64,000 nt of DNA. Source: Candidatus Tisiphia endosymbiont of Melanophora roralis. GTDB lineage: Bacteria > Pseudomonadota > Alphaproteobacteria > Rickettsiales > Rickettsiaceae. Location of the stretch: positions 372,001 to 436,000 of the forward strand of contig NZ_OZ032161.1 of assembly GCF_964026575.1 (NCBI RefSeq). Reading direction: 5' to 3'. The position numbers were made by a program, and so were the translations under genes. A model generated the notes under the pieces. The model saw only the letters and a list, made by a program, of their open reading frames with translations. It was not told where the DNA came from and did no database searches. This document shows positions 18,803-27,949 of the stretch, piece after piece. Positions within the stretch are counted from its first letter, which is position 1, and every line of letters starts with the position of its first letter.

Positions 18803-19303
18803 ATGAAAAATGAAACTATTTGTAAATGTTATCGTGAATTGCCATATAGACCAAGTGTAGGCATGATGATAATAGATAGTGCTAATAGAGTATTTGTTGG
18901 TAAAAGAATAGATACCAAAATACCAGCTTGGCAAATGCCTCAAGGTGGTATAGATCTAGGAGAAACGCCTAGTGTTGCTGCCCTTAGAGAAATGTTCGAA
19001 GAGATAGGTTGTAATAAAGGTTATATTATTGCAGAAAGCAAATATTGGTATAGTTATGATGTACCTAAAATTTTAATACCTAAATTATGGGGTGGTAATT
19101 TCCGAGGTCAAAAACAAAAATGGTTTCTAATTAGGTTTACCGGTACTAACGAAGATATTAATATTAATACTCGTAACCCAGAGTTTGAGGAATGGCGTTG
19201 GGCTAAGTTTGATGAGTTATTATCAATTATAATTCCCTTTAAACGCAAGCTTTATAAAGCTGTAGTTAAGGAATTTGCCCCTATCGTTCATGATAGAAGT
19301 TAG
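18803..19303 (+). CDS. rppH: RNA pyrophosphohydrolase RppH
   Basis: This Nudix hydrolase (RppH/NudH, called InvA in early work on invasive bacteria) removes pyrophosphate from mRNA 5' ends and can also hydrolyse diadenosine polyphosphates. The Nudix box is complete ([20 protein letters not shown] with the following IG, about residues 49-70). The family's YRPSVGMMI opening and the QKWFLIRF strand are present. At 166 residues the length is normal. A single gene, it is followed by repeats. Confidence 0.93.
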   Translation: MKNETICKCYRELPYRPSVGMMIIDSANRVFVGKRIDTKIPAWQMPQGGIDLGETPSVAALREMFEEIGCNKGYIIAESKYWYSYDVPKILIPKLWGGNFRGQKQKWFLIRFTGTNEDININTRNPEFEEWRWAKFDELLSIIIPFKRKLYKAVVKEFAPIVHDRS

Positions 19304-19355
19304 GTAGCGTTGTCTTCTCAATTGACTATAGCTAATCTAAAGAAGGTTTTAGCTA

Positions 19356-19406
19356 TATACTCTTCTACTTTGAAGAGTTGATAGACGATAGAATCAAAAT
19401 CATGAT
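19356..19406 (+). repeat. Truncated copy of the IS630-related MITE
   Basis: TATACTC followed by TGAAGAGTTGATAGACGATAG and AATCAAAATCA matches the first 50 bases of the element at 35643-35794. The copy then breaks off. No right end is visible, so it is an immobile remnant. Confidence 0.6.
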
Positions 19407-19436
19407 AGTAGGCAGGAGTCAAAGGGTCGAGGTACA

Positions 19437-19584
19437 CAACTGTTGAAAGTTAAAAAATCGTCATTGCGAGGAGTCGCTGAAAGCGGCGACGCGGCAATCT
19501 AGGATACGCGAAGCGTTACTCTAAAAAAACAGCTTCGCTGTTTACTTGGATCGCCACGGCATCTAAAGATGCCTCGCGATGACG
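19437..19584. repeat. Palindromic repeat of the GTCATTGCGAGG type
   Basis: The unit runs from CGTCATTGCGAGG (19459) to CCTCGCGATGACG (ending 19584), with matching inner arms (GCGGCGACGCGGCAATC and GGATCGCCACGGCATC, and AACAGCTTCGCTGTT in the middle). It is preceded by ACAACTGTTGAAAGTT (from 19437), the terminal sequence of the element at 27715. An inverted copy lies at 61916-62039. With the truncated MITE before it, it fills the 317-base gap between rppH and the mnhE-like gene, which otherwise holds nothing. Confidence 0.75.
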
Positions 19585-19620
19585 ATTATAGAAAAATGTA
19601 GGTACTATGCTATTAGCCTT

Positions 19621-20100
19621 TTAGTCGTTCTTTGAAATGTGCTGAATTCTTTTACTCATAGTAAAATTACCAAATTTTAGATTGTCGATTGATGATTGTT
19701 CTAGAGCATGAACTAATAACATACCATTTGATATGTTAAGTGTTACAGTTCCTGGTGTAAGAGTAATAGAATTACTATATATTACAAGACTTGTATCGTT
19801 TTTTTGTTCTGAATTAATCCACTCAAAGACTGGCTGTAGATTAAGATTTCTACGCCATATAATCTTCATTACTCCTAAGCTAGATACAACTATTTCTTTA
19901 ATTAACCAAATAAAATATAATATAGAATGATAATCTAAATAAATCCTATCAGGGATCAAATTGAGTTTTATTGCCACAAGATAAGCTATACTGGGGATAA
20001 TTAAGGAAAACAACAATGCAAAAATATCAGTAGGTACTCCTGTTAGACCAAACAACACTAATAACAAAATAATTAAAGTAAAGATTTTAGTGTGCATCAT
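19621..20100 (-). CDS. Na+/H+ antiporter subunit E (MnhE/MrpE-like)
   Basis: This is a small membrane protein of the MnhE/MrpE family, normally one subunit of a multi-subunit cation/proton antiporter. It has hydrophobic segments at about residues 5-45 and a cytosolic end with the diagnostic NSITLTPGTVTLNI and MLLVHALEQ motifs. The start at 20100 is set by GGAGGA just upstream. Two ATGs are adjacent, and either could be used. It overlaps the end of emrB by 14 bases, so translation is coupled. No other Mnh subunits are in the window, so whether it works with partners elsewhere in the genome is unknown. Confidence 0.85.
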   Translation of the reverse strand: MMHTKIFTLIILLLVLFGLTGVPTDIFALLFSLIIPSIAYLVAIKLNLIPDRIYLDYHSILYFIWLIKEIVVSSLGVMKIIWRRNLNLQPVFEWINSEQKNDTSLVIYSNSITLTPGTVTLNISNGMLLVHALEQSSIDNLKFGNFTMSKRIQHISKND

Positions 20101-21643
20101 ACTTTCCTCCACCTTTAACAGTTGATGTAAACGGTAGAAAGATCATTACCACAAAAAATAATGCACTTATAATACCAAAAATGCTATTTATCGCAATTAC
20201 AAATGCTTCCTTATTTATATTACTGGCTAACAAAAAATACGAAGCCTTTTCCGGATCAACCACTTTACCATCCAATAATTGTCCTAAAAATTGTAATTTC
20301 ATTAGAACAGAGGGTGAAGTGGAAGGAATATTTTCATTTAAATATTGGCTAAAAATTTTAGTTTTATCTGTAAGAAGTAGGCTAATAACTGCAAGACCAA
20401 CAGCCCCTCCAAGATTACGAGTAAGATTATATAACCCACTAGCATTCCCTACTTTATCTTTACTCATGCTATCTAAAGCAATATTATTAGTAGGTAAAAA
20501 GCAAAACATTAAAGCAAGCCCCCTAATAAATTGTGGTAAAAAAAACTCGGCAAATTTAGCATCTGCTGTTAAAAAACTATTTAGGTAGCAACCTAAACTA
20601 AACGTAGCTAGACCGATAGCCAGCATAATTCTTAAATCTAGTCCAGAGCCAAGCATTTTTCCTGCAAGTGGAGCTGACAGAAATTGTGCCATACCAGTAA
20701 CCATCATGGTAAAACCAATTTGCACAGTATTAAAACCAGCTATTGTAAATAAAAATAAAGGTAATAAATAGACTGCACCATATAGCCCTATACCTATGAC
20801 AAAAGAGTAGATACAACCAAAAGTAAAATTTTTATTAGCAAAAGTTGTTATATCTAAGATTGGATTAATAAATGTCAGTTCTCTAATAACTAACATAATA
20901 AATCCAACAACAATTAGTATGATAAGGAATAATATCAAATTATCTTCTATCCAACCTTTCTTATTTCCTTCTTCTAAAACATATTGCAAAGAAGCAAGAG
21001 TAACAGTCAGTAAAATAATGCCAACAAAATCAAAATTCTTGAGCAAATTGTAATTAGGTTGATCAAAATCAGCGTATAAATATACGACCACACAAACAAA
21101 AATACCAGGTATTACATTGAGTAAAAACATAAAATGCCAAGATAAGTTTTCAGTAATGTAACCACCAAGTGTTGGTCCAAGTGTTGGGGCTATTGTTACG
21201 ACTAATCCTACTATCACAGTAACTACGGGGCGTTTTGAGGCAGGAAAAATTATAAATACTGTACTAAAGACAGTTGGTATCATTGCTCCACCAAAAAATC
21301 CTTGTAAAGCTCTAAAAATAATCATTGCTTCTATATTGCTGGCTAGCGAACATAGAATACTCATAACGGTAAAACCAAGAGCAGCAATAAAATAAGAAAT
21401 TCTAGTGGAGAGAAGCTTGGCTGTAAAACCGGTTATTGGTATTATAATCACTTCTGCTATAAGATATGATGTTTGAACCCAAGATAATTCATCACTAGAA
21501 GCAGAAAGACCGGCTGCAATGACTGATAAAGAACTGGCAACAATTTGAATATCCAACACTGCCATAAACATTCCTACTATCATTGCAAAGAATGCAAGTA
21601 ACTGCTTATTTGATAGTGGGGGAGGGTCAAGATCTTGTTGCAT
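20087..21643 (-). CDS. emrB: EmrB-type MFS multidrug exporter (DHA2 family)
   Basis: This is an inner-membrane drug:proton antiporter with 14 predicted helices (518 residues), the DHA2 layout. Motifs include FMAVLDIQIVASSL in helix 1 (motif D), GFFGGAMIPTVFS near residue 120 and motif C in the GPTLGGYITENLSWHFMF region. It normally works with an EmrA adaptor; the likely adaptor gene lies at 3540-4523 and has a disrupted start. It overlaps the mnhE-like gene downstream. Confidence 0.92.
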   Translation of the reverse strand: MQQDLDPPPLSNKQLLAFFAMIVGMFMAVLDIQIVASSLSVIAAGLSASSDELSWVQTSYLIAEVIIIPITGFTAKLLSTRISYFIAALGFTVMSILCSLASNIEAMIIFRALQGFFGGAMIPTVFSTVFIIFPASKRPVVTVIVGLVVTIAPTLGPTLGGYITENLSWHFMFLLNVIPGIFVCVVVYLYADFDQPNYNLLKNFDFVGIILLTVTLASLQYVLEEGNKKGWIEDNLILFLIILIVVGFIMLVIRELTFINPILDITTFANKNFTFGCIYSFVIGIGLYGAVYLLPLFLFTIAGFNTVQIGFTMMVTGMAQFLSAPLAGKMLGSGLDLRIMLAIGLATFSLGCYLNSFLTADAKFAEFFLPQFIRGLALMFCFLPTNNIALDSMSKDKVGNASGLYNLTRNLGGAVGLAVISLLLTDKTKIFSQYLNENIPSTSPSVLMKLQFLGQLLDGKVVDPEKASYFLLASNINKEAFVIAINSIFGIISALFFVVMIFLPFTSTVKGGGKYDAH

Positions 21644-21802
21644 AGAAAATGAAACCTAATTATAGCATATCACTTATATCACAAAAGTAACAATCTTACA
21701 AGCAAATATCCTCAAAAAATATATATTTGATAAAATTATTTAGTAGTATCTAATAGAATAAACTATAATAACTTATGTATTTAAATAGCGGGTTAGTTAC
21801 AT

Positions 21803-22744
21803 ATGTCCAAGAAAAAATCTAATGATTTGAGTAAGAAAATACAAAATATTGATGAAAAATTTGAGAAAACACTTGGCGAGTTAGATAAGAAATTGCTTGA
21901 ATCCGAGATGGTGACAGATGTGATGAATGACTCATTAGATAGAATGGGTGGTTCTGTTTCTTCTTCGGAAGTAGATAAGTTGATGGAAGAAATACAATCT
22001 GAAGTTAATTTAGATAATAAATATGCTGAATTAGGTAAACGAAAAGATCGAGAAATAGAAGATAGACTTAAGGCTCTAAGAGATTCAAGACCTAAGGAAG
22101 AAACATTAAAGAATTCTGCAACTCCAACTGTGGAAGGTCCAATTCCAACTGTAGACGATTTGCGAGAAACACTGAAAAAATTAAAAGAAGATGAGAAAAA
22201 AATACTTCAATCAACAAAACCAATAGGTAAAGTAGCCCCACGCCCAAGGAATAATAATTTAGCAGCTAATTCCCGTAAGGTACAGGAGCAGAAACCATCT
22301 AAGCCACCGGAAATTAACAATAATAATAGACGACACGATGTTCCAAAGGAAAACGCTATTTTGGATGATATAAAGCCGGAAAAAAGCTGGTTTGCAAAGA
22401 TTATAGATAAGGTTGTTGATATTGTTAAAGAACTCTTGAACAATTCACAAAATCAAGATACTCCATCTCCTAAACAACAAGATCTACAACAAAATCTACA
22501 GGAGTTCAGGCAGAAAAGACAAGAAATATTAGCACCAGTAATACAGGCACAAAAGAAAGCAAAATTATTAAAAGAAGAACAAAAAGTGAGCAGAGAAGTA
22601 TCCAAGGCAAAAAAACTAAGGAATAGTTTCGCAAAGCATGATAATAATAAACCTTTGCGTTCTAGTACTTCATCTATTATTTCACCACCTAGTACTCCTC
22701 CAGTAAAACCACCAGTAAATAAGAACGATAGGGGTGGTAGGTAA
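21803..22744 (+). CDS. Hypothetical coiled-coil, charged protein with proline-rich tail
   Basis: I do not recognise this protein. It is 313 residues, highly charged, with heptad-like helices at about residues 5-35 and 180-270, and has no signal peptide or membrane segment. The C-terminus is rich in Ser, Pro and basic residues (SPPSTPPVKPPVNK), with PxxP-type motifs and an Arg-rich end. Such soluble low-complexity proteins with basic tails are often type IV secretion substrates in Rickettsiales; that is inference from composition only. It converges on the unknown gene at 22850 across a small hairpin. Confidence 0.65.
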   Translation: MSKKKSNDLSKKIQNIDEKFEKTLGELDKKLLESEMVTDVMNDSLDRMGGSVSSSEVDKLMEEIQSEVNLDNKYAELGKRKDREIEDRLKALRDSRPKEETLKNSATPTVEGPIPTVDDLRETLKKLKEDEKKILQSTKPIGKVAPRPRNNNLAANSRKVQEQKPSKPPEINNNNRRHDVPKENAILDDIKPEKSWFAKIIDKVVDIVKELLNNSQNQDTPSPKQQDLQQNLQEFRQKRQEILAPVIQAQKKAKLLKEEQKVSREVSKAKKLRNSFAKHDNNKPLRSSTSSIISPPSTPPVKPPVNKNDRGGR

Positions 22745-22784
22745 CTTACATCTTTTAAAAGCCATACACTTTGAAGATATCGAT

Positions 22785-22811
22785 GTCATCCTAAACTTGT
22801 TTCAGGATGAC
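22785..22811. terminator. Hairpin between convergent genes
   Basis: GTCATCCT and AGGATGAC form an 8-bp stem with an 11-base loop between two convergent unknown genes. There is no T run, so termination is uncertain. The sequence is also the common ATGACATCC-type dispersed repeat. Confidence 0.4.
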
Positions 22812-22849
22812 GTCCCACGAGTCCAAAGATGTGGGTAATGGTAGGTGAG

Positions 22850-24472
22850 TTACATTGAATGTTGATTGTTATCTATAGAATTACTTCTCTGCAGTTTTTT
22901 CCGATGAAGAAAGCGTTCTTCTTCTTGTAATAAATTTGGTGCAGATTTACTTTTTCGTAACTGTGCTATAACCTCAGGTGTTACGATCTCTTTAGCAGAT
23001 TTTTTAGCAGCCTCCATAGCTTTCGTTAATGGGCTATAATCCCTTATTACCTTAGGTTGTTTATAAAAAGGATTATGTGTCCTACCTAGATCTTTTAAAA
23101 GGCTTAGTGTACCTTTTGCAGCTGCTGTCAGTATATTATTACTTTTGTTCTTTTCTTTAGTTTCAGGTTCAGTTGCTTTTTCATTAGGTTTTTCTTCAAA
23201 TTTATTGACTGCTGTATGAAGTGTAGCTCGTTTTTGCTCATCGGTTAACTTGTTATAATTTTTGTCAAACATCAGTTCAGTTAAAGCTTGTTGATATATA
23301 TCAAATTTATTTTGTTTTTGCTCATCGGTTAACTTAAAATAATCTTTATCTTGTATTAATTCAGCCAAAGCTGCAGTTTGGATATGTTGTTTTTGGGTGA
23401 TCTCACGTAGCTCTCGTAAATTCCTATAATAGGCAACATCATCCTTACGGAGTTCATCATTAATATTGATTTTAAATGTTGTAGTAAGGTTAGCTGAGTC
23501 CTTTTCAGTTACACCTGAGCCAATTATAGAAATAGCTGAAAGTGTACCACTTTTTAGTGCTGTAAGAATCTTAACAGGATTCCCACTAGTAGCAGCAGTT
23601 ATGTTAGACGCTAAATTAGCGGCATTTTGAAGATTATCAACTATGAATTTGCTTGCACTAAATGCCATTTCTACTTTGGGATCTACATAGTGGTAATGTT
23701 TATCTTTGCCATTTGGAACATGATTATTTGGGACATGTAATTTCTTTTCCAATGCCTTGGCTAATTTGGGATCGAGTAGTAGTAAGTATTGTTGCTTGTC
23801 TATGTCCCCTCGATTTTGCATCAATAGGTCATTTTCTTGTGCAAGTTTACGGAGTCTTCTTGTTTTGATAACATCAGCTACTATTTCGCTAGTTACTCCA
23901 GCTAATGCTATTGCAGCCGCGGTCAAAGCTGCTGGAGGGGAGACCCCGGCTAGTGTTACTATTGCAAGTGCAATTGTAACAGTACGACCTATAGCACTAC
24001 CAAATAGCACCTTCGCCAATTTTGTATCTAACAGCCACTCTATACCCTTGAAAAGTCTTGTACTCTTTGTCCAATCCCCAACAGCTTTAATTTTATTTAA
24101 AAATCTCTTAAATTTTGATTCTGTCTTTGGTTCTGTACTTTCCTGTTCTAAAGATTTTGCAAATTCATCTGAAATTTTAACTTCATTTGTTTTAACCGAT
24201 TTTAATCTTTCACTTTTCTCTTGCTCAATTATATGTAAATCATCTTTACTTTTTACAGATTTTTGAGAGGGAGTACGTTTTAACTTATTTTCACGTTCAA
24301 GCTCCATGTCATCAAAGCTTTTGGAAAGCTCTGCTTTTCTTTGCTTGGGTTGCACTGTTTGATTGTCTAACGTATTAGCTATTTCTATCTCTTTAGGTAC
24401 AATTGTAGTACTATCTATCTCAGAACTTTCAAGGTTTTCAAACGGCGTAGATTCTTTTTTGTCATCTGTCAT
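22850..24472 (-). CDS. Hypothetical effector-like protein with hydrophobic core and a short tandem repeat
   Basis: This is a 540-residue protein of unknown family. The first 110 residues are charged and disordered (rich in K, E, S). A hydrophobic, Ala/Gly-rich region at about residues 155-205 (ending in IADVIKTRRLRKLA) could be a membrane hairpin. Near residues 370-420 a 30-residue unit occurs twice (LAELIQDKDYFKLTDEQK, then LTELMFDKNYNKLTDEQK). The C-terminus is basic and Ser-rich (RKSKSAPNLLQEE), and its KSKSAPNL resembles eukaryotic phosphorylation-type sites. The domain layout is typical of secreted host-interaction proteins, but that is inference. Confidence 0.7.
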   Translation of the reverse strand: MTDDKKESTPFENLESSEIDSTTIVPKEIEIANTLDNQTVQPKQRKAELSKSFDDMELERENKLKRTPSQKSVKSKDDLHIIEQEKSERLKSVKTNEVKISDEFAKSLEQESTEPKTESKFKRFLNKIKAVGDWTKSTRLFKGIEWLLDTKLAKVLFGSAIGRTVTIALAIVTLAGVSPPAALTAAAIALAGVTSEIVADVIKTRRLRKLAQENDLLMQNRGDIDKQQYLLLLDPKLAKALEKKLHVPNNHVPNGKDKHYHYVDPKVEMAFSASKFIVDNLQNAANLASNITAATSGNPVKILTALKSGTLSAISIIGSGVTEKDSANLTTTFKININDELRKDDVAYYRNLRELREITQKQHIQTAALAELIQDKDYFKLTDEQKQNKFDIYQQALTELMFDKNYNKLTDEQKRATLHTAVNKFEEKPNEKATEPETKEKNKSNNILTAAAKGTLSLLKDLGRTHNPFYKQPKVIRDYSPLTKAMEAAKKSAKEIVTPEVIAQLRKSKSAPNLLQEEERFLHRKKLQRSNSIDNNQHSM

Positions 24473-24613
24473 AATATACTACCTATTGGTATTAGACTCC
24501 TATCATATTTAATCTTAAAAGAGAGTCTAACAGCAAATTATACAAGATTAAAGACTAATTCTATAATAAATAAAATTATTCAGCAATGATTGCTATATAT
24601 TCTAGTAGCAATT

Positions 24614-26035
24614 CTACCACAAACCTAGTGTTTTCCACCACATACCGCCTATAAAAATCCATATAATGCCATATACTAGACTCAAAACTAAACCAAGATA
24701 CCACCATGTTCTGATCTTCATATATCCTGTCTCAAAATATATTGGAGCACTACTGAGTCCATAATGAGTAAGACCCGAAGATAATATTGATAAAAAACTA
24801 AGTAGCAATACAGATAGTAAACTAGGCATTTTAGCATGTATAAATAACGCTAGAAAAGTAGGAAAAAGTATAGCAATATGGGTTGTAGTACTGGCAAAAA
24901 AGTAATGTATATAAAAATATATTACAGAAAGTATAATTATACCAATCATTGGAGAGAAAAAACTTAATAAATTGTCTCTAAGTTTATCACTAACCCATGC
25001 TATTAAACCAAAATCAGACAAAAAACTTGAAATCATAACTAAAGTGCCATACCAAATAAAGGTATGCCATGCCCCTTTGTCTGCAAGAGTATCTTCAAAT
25101 TTAATTACTTTGCATAATAATAAAATACATACGCCCAATAGTGCAACTGTAGTAGCTGATAATCCCCATTTGCTGCCAAGCATCCATAAAAAAATTAAAA
25201 TTACAAAAGTTATTAGCATAATAATCTCTTGCAATGATATATCACCTATTTCTTGCAATTTTGCCCTAGCTATTTGTATAGCAGATGGATCGTATTTAAT
25301 TGAGGGTGGATGTAAATAATAAAGAATAAGAGGCATGACAGCAAGAGAAATCACGCCTGGCACTATAGCTGCTATTGCCCAGTCACTCCATGAAATTATA
25401 ATCCCAGCATCAGCTGCGAACTTAACAGCTAAAGGATTAGCGGCCATAGAGGTAATAAACATAGCACTAGTTATCACATTTGATTGAAAGACTACTTTCA
25501 TGAGAAATCCACCGTTTGAAACGGATGTTTCGTAATTTGTTTTATTAGAGTAAGCAGTGCAGAGTGACTGAGCAATAGGAAAAATTATCCCTCCTCCCCT
25601 AGCACATACACTAGGAATGAAAGGTGCGAGTATAAAATCAACAATTACTAGAGCATATGAAATACCAAGGGTACTTTGCCCGACAAGTAGAATGATGTGA
25701 TAAGCTATCCGCTCCCCAAAGCCTGTTTTTATAAAACCCTGAGCAATAAAAAAAGCAAGCAGCACCAGCCATATAATGCTATGACTAAACCCGGATAGAC
25801 TTTGTTCTAAGGAAAGGGTTTGCGTCAGAATACAACAGAGTATGCTAAATAAGGCTATAGCACCCATAGGTAAAGGATTAAGAATTATAGCTGCAATAGT
25901 GGTAATAAATATAATAGAAAGATGCCACACCTTAACATCAAGTCCTTCAGGGGCCGGTATATACCATATTACACAAGCTAAAATAACAAGAATTAGAATA
26001 GGTAAATTTTTGTTCCAATTACACATATTAGGCAT
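24614..26035 (-). CDS. DASS-family dicarboxylate transporter
   Basis: This is an inner-membrane carrier of the divalent anion:sodium symporter family (CitT/2-oxoglutarate-malate translocator group), probably importing host C4-C5 dicarboxylates. The 473 residues contain about 12 hydrophobic segments. Diagnostic motifs are SMAANPLAVKFA (about residue 195) and the C-terminal FASTTTHIAILFPTFLAL with LSSGLTHYGLSSAPIYF (about 375-425). Import of malate or 2-oxoglutarate would feed the truncated carbon metabolism, with malate dehydrogenase encoded at 40 kb (inference). A single gene, it runs convergent to none and divergent from none nearby. Confidence 0.87.
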   Translation of the reverse strand: MPNMCNWNKNLPILILVILACVIWYIPAPEGLDVKVWHLSIIFITTIAAIILNPLPMGAIALFSILCCILTQTLSLEQSLSGFSHSIIWLVLLAFFIAQGFIKTGFGERIAYHIILLVGQSTLGISYALVIVDFILAPFIPSVCARGGGIIFPIAQSLCTAYSNKTNYETSVSNGGFLMKVVFQSNVITSAMFITSMAANPLAVKFAADAGIIISWSDWAIAAIVPGVISLAVMPLILYYLHPPSIKYDPSAIQIARAKLQEIGDISLQEIIMLITFVILIFLWMLGSKWGLSATTVALLGVCILLLCKVIKFEDTLADKGAWHTFIWYGTLVMISSFLSDFGLIAWVSDKLRDNLLSFFSPMIGIIILSVIYFYIHYFFASTTTHIAILFPTFLALFIHAKMPSLLSVLLLSFLSILSSGLTHYGLSSAPIYFETGYMKIRTWWYLGLVLSLVYGIIWIFIGGMWWKTLGLW

Positions 26036-26133
26036 AATAAATTTATTTCAAGATCGAGTAAAAGCTTATTTGAATGAACCTTGTCCATATCTTATGTAAT
26101 ATAATTGATTGTCAAGAAAAAAAGAAGAGTTTA

Positions 26134-26400
26134 TTAATCAGTAGGTGAGTGGGGGTTTTTCGTATCAATTGATAATGCGTGTAGTCCGCTAGCTAGTTCA
26201 TCTGCTAAAAGATTGTTAATTATTTTATGCTGTTCTAGCAAACTTTTTCCTATAAAAGCTGCTGCAAAAATTTTGATCTTAAGATGACTTTCAGTAATGC
26301 CACCATTATGGCTGGCGTGCTTGTAACTTTCATCAATTATTTCGCAATAATGTGGTTTTAACACATCTAGTTTTCTTTTTATTCTATTTATTTTGGTCAT
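26134..26400 (-). CDS. bolA: BolA-family protein
   Basis: This is a small 88-residue protein of the BolA/IbaG family, which works with monothiol glutaredoxins in iron-sulfur cluster handling. The family core is visible: DESYKHASHNGG (about residues 23-34), ESHLKIKIFAAAFIGKSLLEQHKIIN and ELASGLHALSI with the conserved His in LHAL. The usual Gly-His (AGH) pair in the first motif is A-S-H here. It lies in reverse orientation beside the EAL gene, with a short AT-rich divergent promoter gap. Confidence 0.9.
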   Translation of the reverse strand: MTKINRIKRKLDVLKPHYCEIIDESYKHASHNGGITESHLKIKIFAAAFIGKSLLEQHKIINNLLADELASGLHALSIDTKNPHSPTD

Positions 26401-26480
26401 AGTTATATATATATAAAACTTTTACTTGTATCAAGTCTACTGGGATTTTAGTATTTAGTAAATATTATATTTAGTTGGTT

Positions 26481-27695
26481 ATGGCAAAATTAGATACAAA
26501 AATTAGAAATTTGCAATCTGAACTTGATAAAGCCGGGCATGGGTATTGTATCTCTTTTAAGTTATTAAATTACGACGAATTGAATGCCATGATGGGAGGA
26601 GATATTTATATAATTGACAAACTTAATAAAATTATTTCTGAAGTTTGTAATAAATTAATTACTGCTCCTTCTATATCAGTTTATAAACAAATTGAGCATG
26701 ATAGAATATTGTTGGTTTTACCCACACTAGACCAAAATCTAGCTAAGGAAGTTGTCCTAAAAATACATTTATTATCTCAACTTTATGTCGATGATCTGTT
26801 ACCTGCAGTTTATATGAATTGCAGTAGTGCTAGCATAGAGTTTCCCAAATTTACCAATCAAGCTAAAGAAGTATATAATCTATTAAATTGGCTAGTTTCT
26901 TATCAAGGTGACCAAAGTTATTATCGTGAGTATGACCATAAATATTATAATATAGAGTTTGTTAAAGAGTCCAATAAGCAGCTGAATCTCTTAAGAAAAG
27001 CTTTATTAAACAAAACAATGGTTTTTGCTTATCAGCCAGTTATTGACCGTAAAACAATGAAGATTCATTACTATGAATGTTTACTAAGGATTCCTGACAC
27101 AAATAATAATCTATTTTCTGTAGGTGCAATAATTCCAGAAGCTGAAAAGAAAGGTTTAATTTTTATAATAGATCAAATAGTGCTAGAAATGGCAATTAAA
27201 GAACTAGATGCTAACCCTAGCTTAGTGCTTGCAGTTAACATTTCAAATATTGGTATATTAGATGTTTCTCTCCTAGAGATAGCAGAAAAACTATTACAAA
27301 CATATGATGTTTCAGGAAGATTAATTATTGAGATTACTGAGACTACCCTTAATCAGCATTACCAACAAATAAAATTCTTTATGCACAGATTAAGAAAATT
27401 TAGTTGTAAATTTGCTTTGGATGATTTTGGAGCTGGGTTTACTTCATTTAAACAATTACAAAATCTACCGATAGATATTATTAAAATTGATGGTAGTTAT
27501 GTACGTAACATCACTAGCGATATACAAAGTCAAGATTTCATTAAACGGTTAATTAAAATTTCTGAAAATTTAGGTGTTCAAACTGTAGCAGAATTTGTTG
27601 AAAATGGGGAAATAGCCAATTTTTTAATCAACTTAAAAATCGATAATATGCAAGGCGATTTCTTCTCACCGGCATCGGTTAACAGAATAAAATAA
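26481..27695 (+). CDS. EAL-domain cyclic di-GMP phosphodiesterase
   Basis: This is a predicted cyclic di-GMP phosphodiesterase. An N-terminal domain (about residues 1-155) looks like a degenerate GGDEF fold without the signature. The EAL domain (about 165-400) has YECLLR in place of E-A-L-L-R, keeping the metal-binding Glu. It also has NISN, EITETT, DDFGAGFTSF (loop 6 region, both Asp present), IKIDGSYV and AEFVEN, so the main catalytic residues appear intact. The ATG at 26481 is preferred to the upstream TTG at 26475. It is the natural opponent of the PleD-like cyclase at 17.3 kb. Confidence 0.9.
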   Translation: MAKLDTKIRNLQSELDKAGHGYCISFKLLNYDELNAMMGGDIYIIDKLNKIISEVCNKLITAPSISVYKQIEHDRILLVLPTLDQNLAKEVVLKIHLLSQLYVDDLLPAVYMNCSSASIEFPKFTNQAKEVYNLLNWLVSYQGDQSYYREYDHKYYNIEFVKESNKQLNLLRKALLNKTMVFAYQPVIDRKTMKIHYYECLLRIPDTNNNLFSVGAIIPEAEKKGLIFIIDQIVLEMAIKELDANPSLVLAVNISNIGILDVSLLEIAEKLLQTYDVSGRLIIEITETTLNQHYQQIKFFMHRLRKFSCKFALDDFGAGFTSFKQLQNLPIDIIKIDGSYVRNITSDIQSQDFIKRLIKISENLGVQTVAEFVENGEIANFLINLKIDNMQGDFFSPASVNRIK

Positions 27696-27714
27696 TCATC
27701 AGAACGATGTCCCC

Positions 27715-27928
27715 ACAACTGTTGAAGGTTAGAAAAGGGAGCGGTTTTAAAGCTCATCATGGCAGTTTAAAAGTTGCAGAAAAATAACCAAGGTCATTGC
27801 GAGGAGGCTGTAAGGTCGACGAAGCAGTCCAGTAACATCATTTATCTATAGATTGTTTCCTAGATTACTTCGCTTACGCTCGCTAATAGACTCTGTGGTA
27901 TAGGTATTTGTAAACTTTCAACAGTTGT
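27715..27928. repeat. Repeat element with ACAACTGTTGAA inverted ends
   Basis: ACAACTGTTGAAGGTT (27715-27730) and AACTTTCAACAGTTGT (27913-27928) form 16-bp terminal inverted repeats with one mismatch. The inside carries the GGTCATTGCGAGG-type palindromic sequence. Solo ends of the same type occur at 3396-3411 and 19437-19452. The element is non-coding. Confidence 0.75.
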
Positions 27929-27949
27929 ACACCGGAGCGTACAACTAGT

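Noticed and set aside
23662-24266. Two plus-strand frames opposite the 540-residue unknown gene
   Set aside because: They overlap each other and the better minus-strand gene, and start without ribosome binding sites.
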